Source: Tubulanus polymorphus (Eukaryota; Nemertea; Palaeonemertea; Tubulaniformes; Tubulanidae). Taken from it: 64,000 nt of DNA. The stretch spans positions 15,055,263-15,119,262 of the forward strand of contig NC_134028.1 of NCBI RefSeq assembly GCF_964204645.1, in the 5' to 3' direction. The notes under the pieces are model-generated. The model was given only the letters and a program-made list of their open reading frames with translations. It was not told the DNA's origin and did not search any database. Of the stretch, positions 13,236-24,800 are shown piece by piece. Within the stretch, counting starts at the first letter, position 1; each line of letters starts with the position of its first letter. A program made the position numbers and the translations under genes.

Positions 13236-13502
13236 TTTATCTCCTTAGTCGTTTTAGTGCATAAAGAATATATCTTTATTTTATTATTAATGATTTAAAT
13301 TAGTTTTTAAAACTACTAAAACTAAGGAGATAAAAGGCACATATATATTAGATATTCATATTATATATAGATTTGTTTCAATAATGATAAATATCATAGA
13401 TTTATTTATCTCACAGATTTATTATATGTATATATTTATTTTTTCAAGTGCTTATAAAATAAAGATATATTCTTTATGCACTAAAACGACTAAGGAGATA
13501 AA
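13236..13502. repeat. Long hairpin between convergent Polinton-2 genes
   Basis: The 49-base block at 13236-13284 (starting TTTATCTCCTTAGTCG) recurs as a perfect reverse complement at 13454-13502. A partial third copy lies at about 13309-13333. It sits between the zinc-finger gene (plus) and the ATPase gene (minus), exactly where Polinton-1 has a different long hairpin. Possible roles are transcription termination for both strands or a replication or packaging structure. Confidence 0.85.
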
Positions 13503-13541
13503 TACACAAGGGGGTATTAATTAAAATGTATTTTACTGAGG

Positions 13542-13934
13542 TTATCCTATAAATTCATATTCATATGGAAATTGTAGTCTCAGTAATAATTTTGAACCTT
13601 TATTACTTTTTAATTTATTCATATATTCATCATGTAATTCAGTAGGTATACGATTTTCTTCCAATGATTGTTGCATAGAATTTCTATCTTTGTTATAAAA
13701 TAATACTAAAAATCTTATATTCTCCCTAAAATCTTTCACAATCGAATTATGTTTTTGATTTAAAACCCATGTTGTTATCCCAAAATGTCTCCCAGAAAAA
13801 GCTTGATAACATAGTTCACTTTCTCTAACTTTTGAACCATGTAAATTTCCACAAGCATCTATGCTAAATAATGTATTTGTTCCTTTATAAATATATAATG
13901 CAATTTTTATACAATTATCTAATTTTACAATCAT
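13542..13934 (-). pseudogene. Packaging ATPase fragment (Polinton-2)
   Basis: The 130-codon frame matches the C-terminal two thirds of the Polinton-1 ATPase (53131-53742), including the SGRHFGITTWVLNQKHNS block and the end LRLQFPYEYEF. The N-terminus with the Walker A motif is gone: at about 13934 the sequence jumps directly into the integrase C-terminal codons. One internal deletion has therefore removed the start of this gene and the end of its neighbour. Non-functional. Confidence 0.8.
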
Positions 13935-14780
13935 ACCCTTTATATTTCACTAAAGAATACTTTTTTCCTATAATAGTTTTTGTTATCAATACTTTTTCTA
14001 TTGTATATTCGATATCATCTGGATTTGGTACAAGTGATAATTCTTGTTCATAAAAATAACCTAATGTTTCTTCATCTTTTAGATCTTCTAATTTATATAC
14101 AAAAGGTTTAGTTAATATTATTTTTTTAATTTTAGATATTTCTTCAGTAAAATCTATGAAATATTTTTTCTATATTTAGACATTCTAACATGTAGTCCAA
14201 TTTTAAATTTAGGATCTCCAAAATCATGTGTAACAAATACACTATATAAATTATTCCAAACAACTTCTGAATCATCTTCTTTTCTAGCTTGTATAGGTTT
14301 AATACCAATACTTGAATGTTTAGAATTATCATAACCTCTAACTAAATCATCTAATACAACGATATATTTATATGTTTCATTTGCAGTAAAATTTTTAAAA
14401 GCATTAGTAACTTCTAAACCAGTTTTATTTTTTATTGGTATACTCCATGTGTATCTACTGAATATATCTATAACATTTAATATCCAAAAATATCCTTTAT
14501 TGTATCTTTCTAAGTTCTTCATATCTATTAAATCTGCTTGCCATTGTTGATCAATATATGAAACCATAACTTTTCTTGTTAAATACTTTTTATCCATTTT
14601 CTTATGGATTTGATATGTTGGTTGATTTTGTAACCATAATTTTAATTCACTATATTTTATATTTTCATAATCAAGTTTTATTTTATCCTATAATTTTGAA
14701 ACACCAGAATATGATACTTCACTCTCTCGGTTATAATATATATCTCTTAAATATTGTTCTTTTGTCATTATTTTTTAATC
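13935..14780 (-). pseudogene. Integrase fragment (Polinton-2)
   Basis: Minus-strand codons match the Polinton-1 rve integrase: QQWQADLIDMKNLERYNKG with the first catalytic Asp, and the later NETYKYI and KHSSI..KPIQARK blocks. Internal deletion joins NAFK directly to NFTANETYKYI, removing the second catalytic Asp and the Glu, so the enzyme would be dead. A shift near 14154 and the deletion into the ATPase gene remove most of the chromodomain end. Confidence 0.8.
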
Positions 14781-14834
14781 CATTAATGATAATCTAGATT
14801 TATTTTCAATGATTTTATCATTTGATTTATTTTC

Positions 14835-15249
14835 TACGGAAGCGATAAAGGGGCTCGAGATGTCGCGTTCCAAATCGACAGGTCGTCATATTTATGTCGA
14901 CATACCGCGATATATCGCGTCAAGTCGACATGAATAGGTCGACATATCGTGACGTTTTGACGACATATTTCATTTTCACGACCATTTTACCCGCGACAAG
15001 TCGACATATTCATGACGACTTGAAACTCAGTCGTCAAATCACTGGCGTCCTCATCTTACATTTAGACATGTCTTCAAATGACGGTCTGTCCCGTGGAAAA
15101 TTGGCGAAAAAGCGAAATTTGTCGTGAAACGTCACGATATGTCGACATATTCGTGTCGACTTAACGCTATTTATCGCGATATGTCGACATATATATGGCG
15201 ACTTGTCCAGTTTGAATGCGACAACTCGAGGCCCTTTATCGCTTCCGTA
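14835..15249. mobile_element. MITE copy 1: long palindromic foldback element
   Basis: Starts TACGGAAGCGATAAAGG and ends with its complement. The two halves are inverted copies of each other for about 200 bp with a short centre, so the single strand would fold into one long hairpin rich in TCGACATA and CGCGATATATCGCG palindromes. Inserted in the small transmembrane-protein gene of Polinton-2. Small ORFs within it are products of the palindrome and not credible genes. Confidence 0.85.
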
Positions 15250-15566
15250 TTTAACTCAGAAGATCTTCTACCTAATTCCTTTGTCCATTTAATTTGTTTT
15301 TCAGGTCTAGGCTTTTTCTACGGAAGCGATAAAGGGCCTCGAGATGTCGCGTTCCAACTCGACAAGTCGCCATATTTATGTCGATATATCGCGATATATC
15401 GCGTCAAGTCGACATGAATATGTCGACATATCGTGACGTTTTCACGACAAATTTCGCTTTTTCGCCCATTTTCCACGGGACAAGCCGTCATTTGAAGACA
15501 CGTCTAAATGGAAGATGAGGACACCAATATTTCTTAATATCTTTCTTAATATCATCACTCATTTAT
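15250..15566 (-). pseudogene. Small transmembrane protein remnant (Polinton-2), cut by MITEs
   Basis: The pieces 15250-15318 and 15528-15566 match Polinton-1 at about 54935-55015 (minus-strand codons for KQIKWARELGKRSS and the start MSDD). MITE copies 1 and 2 and then X1 have divided it. Only a few dozen codons can be recognised. Confidence 0.6.
15319..15527. mobile_element. MITE copy 2 (half element)
   Basis: Begins TACGGAAGCGATAAAGG like copy 1 and follows one arm of it to about GAAGATGAGGACACC, then returns to Polinton-2 sequence. It lacks the second arm and the other terminus. The intact insertion site is seen in Polinton-1 at 54998 (TTTTTCTAAACATC). Confidence 0.75.
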
Positions 15567-15594
15567 TAGGGTTTTCTGTTACATCACAGAAAAC

Positions 15595-15901
15595 TACGGG
15601 AGCGATAAGGGGCCTCGAGGTGTCGCGTTCCAACTCGACAAGTCGCCATATTTATGTCGATATATCGCGATATATCGCGTCAAGTCGACATGAATGAAAT
15701 GACGACTGAGTTTCAAGTCGTCGTGAATATGTCGACTTGTCGCGTGGAAAGTGGTCGAGAGAACGAAATATGTCGTCAAAACGTCACGATATATCGACAT
15801 ATTCATGTCGACTTGATGCGATATATCGCGGTATGTCGAGATAAATATGACGACTTGTCAAGTTTGAACGCGACATCTCGAGGCCCCTTATCGCTTCCGT
15901 A
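15595..15901. mobile_element. MITE copy 3
   Basis: TACGGGAGCGATAAGG..CCTTATCGCTTCCGTA, a shorter palindromic relative of copies 1 and 2. It interrupts the 5' hairpin of X1 and is flanked on both sides by GAAAAC (15589-15594 and 15902-15907), which occurs once in the uninterrupted hairpin of X2. This supports a 6-bp target duplication. Confidence 0.85.
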
Positions 15902-18589
15902 GAAAACCCTATTGAGATTCGCGTGTTTCTTATTATTATTAGGGTTTTCTGACTTTCGTCGAAAACCCTTTTGTAATTCTGTTGATTGTTATTATTATTA
16001 TTTACATATTTACCACTTTTTTTCGCACATAAAATTCATCTTCTATCAGATTCGACAACTAACTGCTTCTAATTGAAATGTAGAATTCTGATAGTAATAT
16101 AACACGCATTCACTCCGCGTAGATTAATGCACTCTCCGTCCTATTTTAAACTTAAAATTACTTACTGAAAGATAACACCGGATGATAGTAGCAATCGCGA
16201 CTCGCCCTGTCCGGTACTCCCACTAATGATAAAAACAGCGTCCTGTCCTGTGGCATGGTGGATAAGGTGTTTGACTCCCAACTGAAACAGTGCCTAGTAT
16301 CCTAGTATCTAGTGACTAGTATCCTAGTGAAACCATGCATTATCACAGTACAGCGCCGGCGCGCAACAATTGTTTTATTGATGAAACAACATGGTGGATG
16401 GTTGAAATTATTTTTGGCTTAAATTTATCGCGAGTTTTAGGACTTTAATGAATTTCACGAAACCATGATTTCTAAAATGAGTCAATTGATTAATTCTATT
16501 CGTAAATCAATTTACGTTGGCTACATTTCCTGAAGATTTCGGGGTCAAATCAACGTGATATGGACAGATATTGTAGGAATTTTCACACGGAATTTTACTT
16601 CCGCGTTCAGTTGACGACTCGTATCGATGACAACGACAGCGGAGTTTATGTATCTATAACGGATATTCCGTTATAGTTCTATGATGTATTTTAAGGTGAG
16701 AAATGATGTATTAAATAATGTATTAAATGATTTCTTTAATAATATGAGTATGGTAGCAAATGAGTAGGCCTACTCGGTGAAGCAATGATCATTGTTGGCT
16801 ACTTACTTAATGCCTAGCTTTTTTGGGGGATGCGCCTAGAATAGATTTAGGCCCTAAATATAATGGGTAGAGCCAGTCAGTGGAATGCCTTAATAGCAGC
16901 TAGTTATGGCCTGGTTTACACTGAATGTGCATGACAATTTATTTTGATTACTTTCTTTCCAGCTATTTTATTCGTGGAATGAACTGGGCACTACGGTCTT
17001 CAATTCCTTTGCGGATTCTTGCAGGAATATTAAACCACAGTGCGCAAATGTATGTTTCAAATTAGGCTTTTTCGACATTGACAGCCAAAGACGTAACTTA
17101 ACACGCTAACTTAAGCGCAACTGTCTCAGATGCTGTAAGTACTTAACGTTTTGCGTAATTTTTTTTGTAATTTTTTTTTGTGATTCATTGTAATTATGGG
17201 ATGATAATTCATGGGCGTCACGAGTCCTGCGACATACCCTTGATATGAAGCTTTTTTAATGTTAATCATTGACTTGTTTTGGAGTAAACTGAATAGCCCT
17301 AAAAATACCAATGCCACGTGGCTTGGTGTCTATGCTCTACGAGACTGTAGTAATAGATTTTCACAACAAACTCATGATTTCAAATAGTCTCCTAAGATAT
17401 CTATATATTATTTCGCTCCTTACCTAAGTAATTCTTACATTTGATTGCTTAATTACAGATGGAAAGAGGTCAGATGGCATGAAAATCGACTGTGGCTGAC
17501 TAATTGGCGCGAGTAACCAAAATGCTTCAATCATCAGGGGTAGACAAATTAGCCGAAGATGAATGAAAACTTCACCTTGATGATCATCAGTTGATTTTGC
17601 TATAATTATTTGCCTGGATATATCCTTCATTTCAAAATCTGTCTTGGGTAGAATTTCTTTCAATAAGATATTTTGAAGATTGAATTTGAATTGATCTTAA
17701 AACCAGAGAAAGCATTCAGAAATTTAGAAAATCCTTGACTCATAATCAAATTCTGTGAAGTCAGTTAAGATCTTTTAGGTCGAATCAAGCCGAGGGCTCA
17801 TGTGACTAAAACTCAATTCCCCACTGTCTTATAATGCCGAGTACAACGGAGTTTACACACTGAAACACGTTGGGCTGTGTAAGTGTTATTTGGATAAGTC
17901 CACAATATAATGACCGCCCTGCCCCGCTGCATCTGAGACGTCAACAAGTTAGACTGTATTGCTTCGATGACAAACTGACTCCTACGCAAGATGACCATCC
18001 AATTCAAATGTAAATTAAGAAAGAAAACAACAAAACTAGTTGCGTTGATCAACAAAAATAAATCAATAGTTTATTACGATACTTCAATTTCAAAATAAGG
18101 ATAGGAAAAAGTGAACAATAAGTGTGTTTGCCATGCGTCTTTAAATATTTCCCAAGAATATGTCTTTGTCTGGCCACCACCTACCTCGACGTCAGACTTT
18201 TTCGAGATTTTCGCTAAAAATACGAAACAAGACAAAATTGATGGATGGGAATCATACATGCTACATTCAATTTTACTGCGAACATTGGAATGAGCTAAAG
18301 CAATTTTCTAGGAGGAAAAATTGAGTCAAATGATGTTTCAAAATCTGGACGGGAAAAGTTTTACTGAATTGTATGGCTAATGGCAAATACATGTTTATAT
18401 TGATAAGGTAAATATCTGTATAAAAGGTTGTATAGCAACTTGAATTGAAGGATTAATGCAATAGGTCTCTTATTCTAAAAGACGAGTGAGCCATACTTAC
18501 TAGATTGGTCATGTGAATCAACATCAAATTTAGAACTATCATCCATTTTTAGTTTTCAATCAAAGACTAACCTATGAAATAAAGTACAT

Positions 18590-19140
18590 ATTTTTCTGAT
18601 AACAACCTGGAATAAATTAAAATAAATCTGAGGAATTCACCAAATTTCTGTATCGAACCCCTAATAGGGCCTATATAACCTATAGATTGATACTTACATA
18701 CGACAAATTGACGAAGAAACTTCATTTGACAGTATACAAACTCGCGGACAAACTCCCAAAATGAATCATGTCCTATTCACCTACAATCAAACAAAATACA
18801 ACTAAAAAATTCACAATACAGATTTCGGTTTCGAATCCTTCAAATAGCTGTTTACTTACATGAAACGAATTATCAAACTACTTCTGCCGACAGCATACCA
18901 ACTCGCTGACAAACCCCCGAAATGAAACATGTCATGATAAACATCTGGAATTAAACGTAATAAAGCTACAAAATTTACAAAATGTCGGTTTCGAATCCCT
19001 CAAATAGCCTTACACTTACAAATAATGGATTATCAAACAACCATGAACTCCCACAACGCCACATGTCTTTGATAATCTACTGTGAAAACCTGGAATTAAA
19101 TGAAATAAATCTTAAAATTCCGATTTGAACCCAACGTAGG
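18590..19140 (+). repeat. Imperfect ~190-bp tandem repeat in Y2
   Basis: Three diverged units share CCTGGAATTAAA..AATAAA, then TTTCGAATCC.TCAAATAG..TACTTACA, then AACTC.C.GACAAACTCCC.AAATGAA.CATGTC. They lie in a noncoding part of Y2 not shared with Y1. No coding potential in any frame across units. Confidence 0.6.
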
Positions 19141-19828
19141 CCCTCTCTCTACTTGTAGGCCTAAGATCTTGAAATAGGATAAATAATGTTATGATGAAAG
19201 AGGCATAATGGTTCGGAAAAAATTGAATTCAATATGGCTCTTGGCCCGGCAAAGTTTGCTTTTGAAATATCCTTTTGATTAGGCCTAGTTACACATTTTA
19301 AAAGCAAATTTCATTTTGCATCAAACTAAAAGCGGCTTTGTTGAGGAAAAGATTCGTTTGAGTCGTAAAATTTATAGCCTAGAACCAATTTCTTGGTCAA
19401 AGCGTGATGCACAATTTTGACTGGGTCTTATTATTTCCACGTGGTAGTGGACAGAAAATTTGAATAGGCCTAAATAATAGAATAATCTTTCTTAGGTTTC
19501 ATGATAAAGATGCAGCATTAACATAGATTAATGCTTATCTTTTACAATTAGGCTTATGTTTCAAAGGAAAACGCCCACAGTTGGTCGAACAGGGGTTAGG
19601 CATTGATGGTAGAGGGTCTGTGTGTGTGCTGAAACAGAGATAAAAATGCACGGGAACGAGTTTGTCGAGTGGAGCTTATTATTCCATCAGGGATAGTGTA
19701 CTATAGTCATGTTATATATCAAAATGTTCCTTATTAGTTCTGCTGCATCGCTAAAAACAAATTGAGATAGGTTTCCCTGCATTTTTTACATATTACATCA
19801 CTTACAACGATAAACGTCCGTCGCCGAC

Positions 19829-20003
19829 TGAAAAATTCACAAAAACTTCCGCATTGAGAGCGCCACCGCACCAATTCTACATTTGTCCCGTGAGAGGACC
19901 CATGTCCCGTCACAGGCCCGGGTCCTCTCACGGGACGCTGCAGTTAAAATCATATGGAAAAATTCACAAAAACTTCCGTATTGAGAGCGCCACCGCACCA
20001 ATT
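19829..20003. repeat. Direct repeat flanking a 15-bp perfect hairpin
   Basis: A block of about 48 bases beginning GAAAAATTCACAAAAACTTCC and ending CACCGCACCAATTC occurs twice (about 19829-19876 and 19956-20003). Between them, CCCGTGAGAGGACCC is followed by its exact complement GGGTCCTCTCACGGG. This looks like a small inserted foldback or a replication-slippage product. Confidence 0.75.
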
Positions 20004-20756
20004 CAAATTGGATCGGAAACCCTCCAGCGATGCTCTCTATGATCTTTAGAACCTGTATTTGCTGACTGGGAATAAGATATTTCTCAGCGCGAAGGGTCGG
20101 GGCGCAGCGTCACCAGGTCCCGCTCCGCGAGGAAGCTAGATTTTCAAAGAAATGAGTGCACGCGACGGCCGTGACCACTTGTTAGTGACGTCATCAAGAA
20201 TGATGGCTCCGAGGATCGCCACATCACAGGTTACTGTGAATAAATGGGATTCGACCATTCAAAAGTTCAAAATGTACTTTCTTGTTTTGTAAAACAAGTT
20301 TATTCATGTCGTTATATAAAGCATTTTGTTTGAAACATTCTTTAATAATGTTTGTTGAGTTTAAAGCCAATTGTCGTTGTGTTATTCCATACTACTGGTC
20401 ACTGACATCAAAGTTTTAGTTTCTGTTCACATGTTTCGACTTATAAATATCCAATTTGTATGTTCTATCTTTTATTACAGGCCATGTGATTAATTGCGTA
20501 TCACTCCATTAGTTTAAAAAGAGAGCACATATTTCGATATTGTTAAATAATTAACTACATTTTTTTCTGTCACACGTTGATTTTTTACCCATCACTTATA
20601 AAATTCAAATGTACGTGATGTATTCTGTAAGCTATGTATGCTTGTTCTTAAAGATACACTATGAATTTTCAATTTGTACTGACCATAATAGTTTATTTTT
20701 CGTAAATAAAATTTATATTTTAATTAAATAATTTCAAAATCTTTTCTATGCCCTCT

Positions 20757-20815
20757 GCAACAGAAAGTTACTAAGGACTATTACACAACAGAAAGTTACT
20801 AAGGACGATTACATA
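20757..20815 (+). repeat. Two-unit short tandem duplication
   Basis: CAACAGAAAGTTACTAAGGAC followed by .ATTACA occurs twice in a row with one base change. No further role visible. Confidence 0.8.
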
Positions 20816-21800
20816 TTCAGATGTACGTTGATAATTGATTTCAATCGTCCCTTCAAATAATTATATGAACATTATTTCAGGTGGCGCACAATCATAATAC
20901 ATACAACTCATCAAGCTGGCGAGTCGTTTCCCTAACCAATGTTACAGACGGGTAACCAATCTACTCGACTCCACAGACAACTAAACGACCCGAGTAACCC
21001 CCAATTTGACTATAACTATAAATTATGTTATGTTAAACCGCATTGGTGTGACTTGACACATCAAATGCGTATCCCGTATTGATATATTTCTTTTATCCAC
21101 TTTTCAAATTAAGAATAGCACGCCTGTTCAGAAAACCCGTTATCGCTGCTTTGCAGCTATATTTATTATTATTATTATTTTTTTCCACACATTTTTTGTC
21201 AAAAGTACATAGGCTTTTTTACATTACCGCTGTTGCCGATACAATCCGTTTGATATCATTCAGCTCACTTCGATCTACAAATACTCCGTGCTAATTTTGA
21301 AGAATCAACGTTACAAAAGCACTGTAAACATCGAAAATTGAGCCCCATTCAAAGAGCCGACATGTTTTTCTAAGTCGTCTTTCCGAAATCTACCGCACGT
21401 TTCTTGTCACATCGATTATCAATTCAAACATAAATTAACAAATTTATTACCCAAAGATTGCACATTCTGTCGCGGTTTTAAAAACTAATTTTAACAATAA
21501 CCCATTTTCCTCATCAAATTATAATACCAATACACAGGAAATTTACTACTTTAGATTTTAAAAGCACTGTCGAGCCGTAAACATCGACAAATCGACGTGT
21601 GTCACTACATCGTCGTTCCGGGAATCAGCTGCGAGTTTCTCCTCATTCTGAGAATCAAATCGAGTACAAATTAATTTATTACTACCAGTGATTTGGCTGC
21701 GGGCGTCAAGCAGTTAATTTAGCAATACCTATTTTTCTTTACCAAATTTACCGTGTTTTTACTAAGATAAATCATAAGTGTACCGGGGAGTCGTAGGCCT

Positions 21801-24800
21801 CATTATGAGTTTTCCGGTTTGCTCAGCTACCCGTACTGGCGGGGTAGTCTAGAGAGGCCAATGAAAACTCCGGTTTGCTGAACCACCCCTCTTTGTGGGG
21901 ATGCGGTATGATGTTTGATCTGACAGTTTCAAGTGGTTAATGGCTGTTTCAAGTGCTTACAACGATGCTTATTACTTCGTGGTACATGGTGGTTTAAAAA
22001 AAGATTTCATAATAATACGCTCACCACGTGGGCTTCGTAGAAAGACCACTACCTGTGACCTTCCCAAATTTTAATTGTCCTGTCCGATTTGGTTTCATCC
22101 AATTGAGAGACTGCCTTTTCCAGTTAGGGCATTTTTGGATCACGTCACTCCAGGAAATGACTTAACGCTTTTGGGCCCCATCGTCGGTTCCACATGTTTC
22201 ATTTGAGCTATAGACCACAATGGTGACACCATGATGGTCAGTAACTGACCAATTGAGATATCCCCGAGTCTGAACACTTGACTTCGAATTTCGGAAACTT
22301 ATCATGTAATGTTTGATTTCAAACTACTAAGGAATCATCATTGCAAATTCATCACTGACCATCACTGACCACCAATGACCAATTCAAACTTCTCGAATAT
22401 GAAAACGATATACCGCGTTATGGTGTCAAACTAGAAAGGATTCGCCATTGAAAATTAATAAATTGACCATCGCTGACCACCACTGACCAATTGAAACTTC
22501 TTGAAAGAACGATATACCAGTACCGCATTTGATGTGAAACTAGAAAGGATTCGCCATTGAAAATTCATAAATTGACCATCACTGACCACCACTGACCAAT
22601 TAAAACTTCTTGAAAGAACGATATACCGGTACCGCATTTGGTGTGAAACTAGAAAGGATTCGTCATTAAAATTCATAAATTGACCATCACTGACCACCAC
22701 TGCCCAAGTGAAACTTCTCAAATATCGTGGTCGAATTCGAAAGTGCTTGTCGTCGTATTGTTATTTCTAGAAACCAGCAGAAAGTTTTGCTACTGTTTTT
22801 GAATGGCGTTGACATGATGGAAATTTATTACCCATAAATGGGTTACACATCTGGATCACAGCACCTCACTTACCGCAGTGCGTTATTTTCACTACATAGT
22901 AATGCTAATACATAAACTTTTTTACTACTTGACTCGAATCATCTGAACAGTACTGCGTTTGAAAACTCAACGAATAGAAAATGTTTGCGGGAAGCGCCTA
23001 CAAATAAGTTATAATAAGATTAATTAATCGATCCATGAAAAACAATTTAATCACAAGGTGACTAACACCCGTCTTTCAACCAATCTGCGCGATACCAATT
23101 AATTAAATCATTAAACGCATTGGGTTCCTAATATTTGAAATCATGTGATACAATAGTTGTTCTTTAGACTTGGCCACTTTCATTTCAGAAAACCGCGTAC
23201 TAGACCAGTGGTCACCGAGGCATTAAACATTCCTTCAAGTTTTGAAAATTCGATGGTAACGCGGATTCTTCGCCTCTAAAAACTGTTTCGTTAAATAGTT
23301 TTCTTTATATGAAAAGTGTTCATAGGAATTGAAATTTGGAGTGATATCAGTCACAGCTGTAACCCTTTTTCATTGTCAGTTCTTTTTTGGAATTCAAGTA
23401 GATTAGTGAAAATATCAATGATGAAGTTCACTTATATTATATCAAGTACCGTTTTTACTGTCGCATGCGAGTCGAAACAAAAAGATCTATCCAACTGCAT
23501 ATCTTCGGGTATAAACTGTGATATCCTACAGTATTTTATGAATATCTTTAAAAATTTGTGTTCTAGTATAATACCCGAAGGTTTAACTATCGGACACATA
23601 AAAGATTCGCCATAATCAAAGTTTTTAAGAAAATCTTTCTTCGAGAAAGAAAGATCTTTAAAAGAACGATTGGCGTCAAACTAATCCATAATGGACTGTT
23701 GTGAATTTATTGAATAATCCACCTGAGAAATTTAAAGATTTCGAAGCGAAATTTATTCATATAAATCAAAAATGCATGAATAACTTGACGTTATTTGCGG
23801 GTCTCATGAAACACTTTCGTGCGCTCTTTTTAAATCTAAAATAGCATAAATACATGCGTGTTTCGTTATAAACAAGGTTAAATTCCAAACGCACATGAAA
23901 TATGGAGCCTGTATCACACGATATACACATCTTGAATTTTCTCCTACCTAGGCCCTTTCCAAATGGGAATTGTTCAGTTTTTTAACGGCCGACATTCAGA
24001 GGCACCTAAAAAACCGGAGATTTTCAGTGTAGGGCACATCTCACATCGACTCGGCTCGCGGTCGGTGGTTTAATGGGAACACATCTGGTTGTTACTAGTT
24101 TAACAGTTGACGAATTCAGAAAACTTTTTTCAAATGTCTTTGATAACTTTTTAAACATAGCATTCTTCTTAATTACATTTCGCTGATTCCATAGATATTT
24201 TTTCATGAAAATTGCTCCAGTTATAACGGATTTAAACATACATGTAAAATGATTATTTTCAAAATATTCAATTTTCTCCGATTTTGAAGAAATTCTGACA
24301 CAATATCATCTCCACTCGACACATGATTTTACTTCGGCGCCTTTGAAGGGAGTGTCACTAGTTGCCTGATTCCTTTTTAGAATTTAGATTTCGACGGATA
24401 TCATCAAATTACTAGAAAGGGACAGCAGCTTTCGGTCATCCGCAAAAAATACCTAAAATGCTCTCCTAGGGTTATGGAAAAACATGTCACGAAACATACG
24501 GAAAATCCTTTGTTTGGTAGACTGAAATTATTGAACTCTTAAATAGCAACATTCAGAGAAACAAAAACATAAGAATATATTCTCGCCCACCCTTTAAAAA
24601 AACAACGTGATTTCAATTGAAGATAACACGTAGCCTCATGTCAAATGATATGAACGCAACAGAGCCTATTCATTCTCTTTACGAGGGTGGGTCTCCACAT
24701 TCATAGGATACGATACGAGATTCGTGGGTACGAATGATGAATACAACTGATAAAGCGCCAATTTCGCTGATTCTTGCATATAAAGGTGTTTTAGAGTAAT

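Larger units (their letters stand above)
7708..15566 (+). mobile_element. Polinton-2: decayed Polinton/Maverick remnant
   Basis: Gene order and sequence match the right half of Polinton-1 (about 48.85-55.05 kb): membrane-protein tail, acidic coiled-coil protein, major capsid protein, zinc-finger protein, then ATPase and integrase on the minus strand. Nearly every frame carries stops and indels, so this copy is older than Polinton-1. Its left half is cut off by BEL-1 and lies outside the window. To the right it is broken up by MITEs and by X1, X2 and X3. A further sliver survives at 33018-33078. It preserves some sequence missing from Polinton-1, which helps in judging the ancestral genes. Confidence 0.85.
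15940..21163 (+). mobile_element. Y2: Helentron-like element, 5.2 kb, noncoding
   Basis: The 5' end is TAGGGTTTTCTGACTTTCGTCGAAAACCC with TTATTATTATT after it. The 3' end is CAGAAAACCCGTTATCGCTGCTTTGCAGCTATATT. Both ends match Y1 in inverse orientation. Internal blocks at 16000-16210 and 20150-20350 align to Y1; the 3.9 kb between them are absent from Y1. It is inserted in the TTATTATT tract of X1, which resumes at 21164. I see no credible gene in 16000-21100. Confidence 0.65.

Noticed and set aside
14894-15902. Several 60-100 codon ORFs rich in Arg, Asp and Ser
   Set aside because: All lie inside palindromic MITEs, and both strands give similar peptides.
16250-16300. tRNA-like stretch TGGCATGGTGGATAAGGTG, possible SINE head
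   Set aside because: It resembles an A box, but I see no B box or tRNA fold after it.
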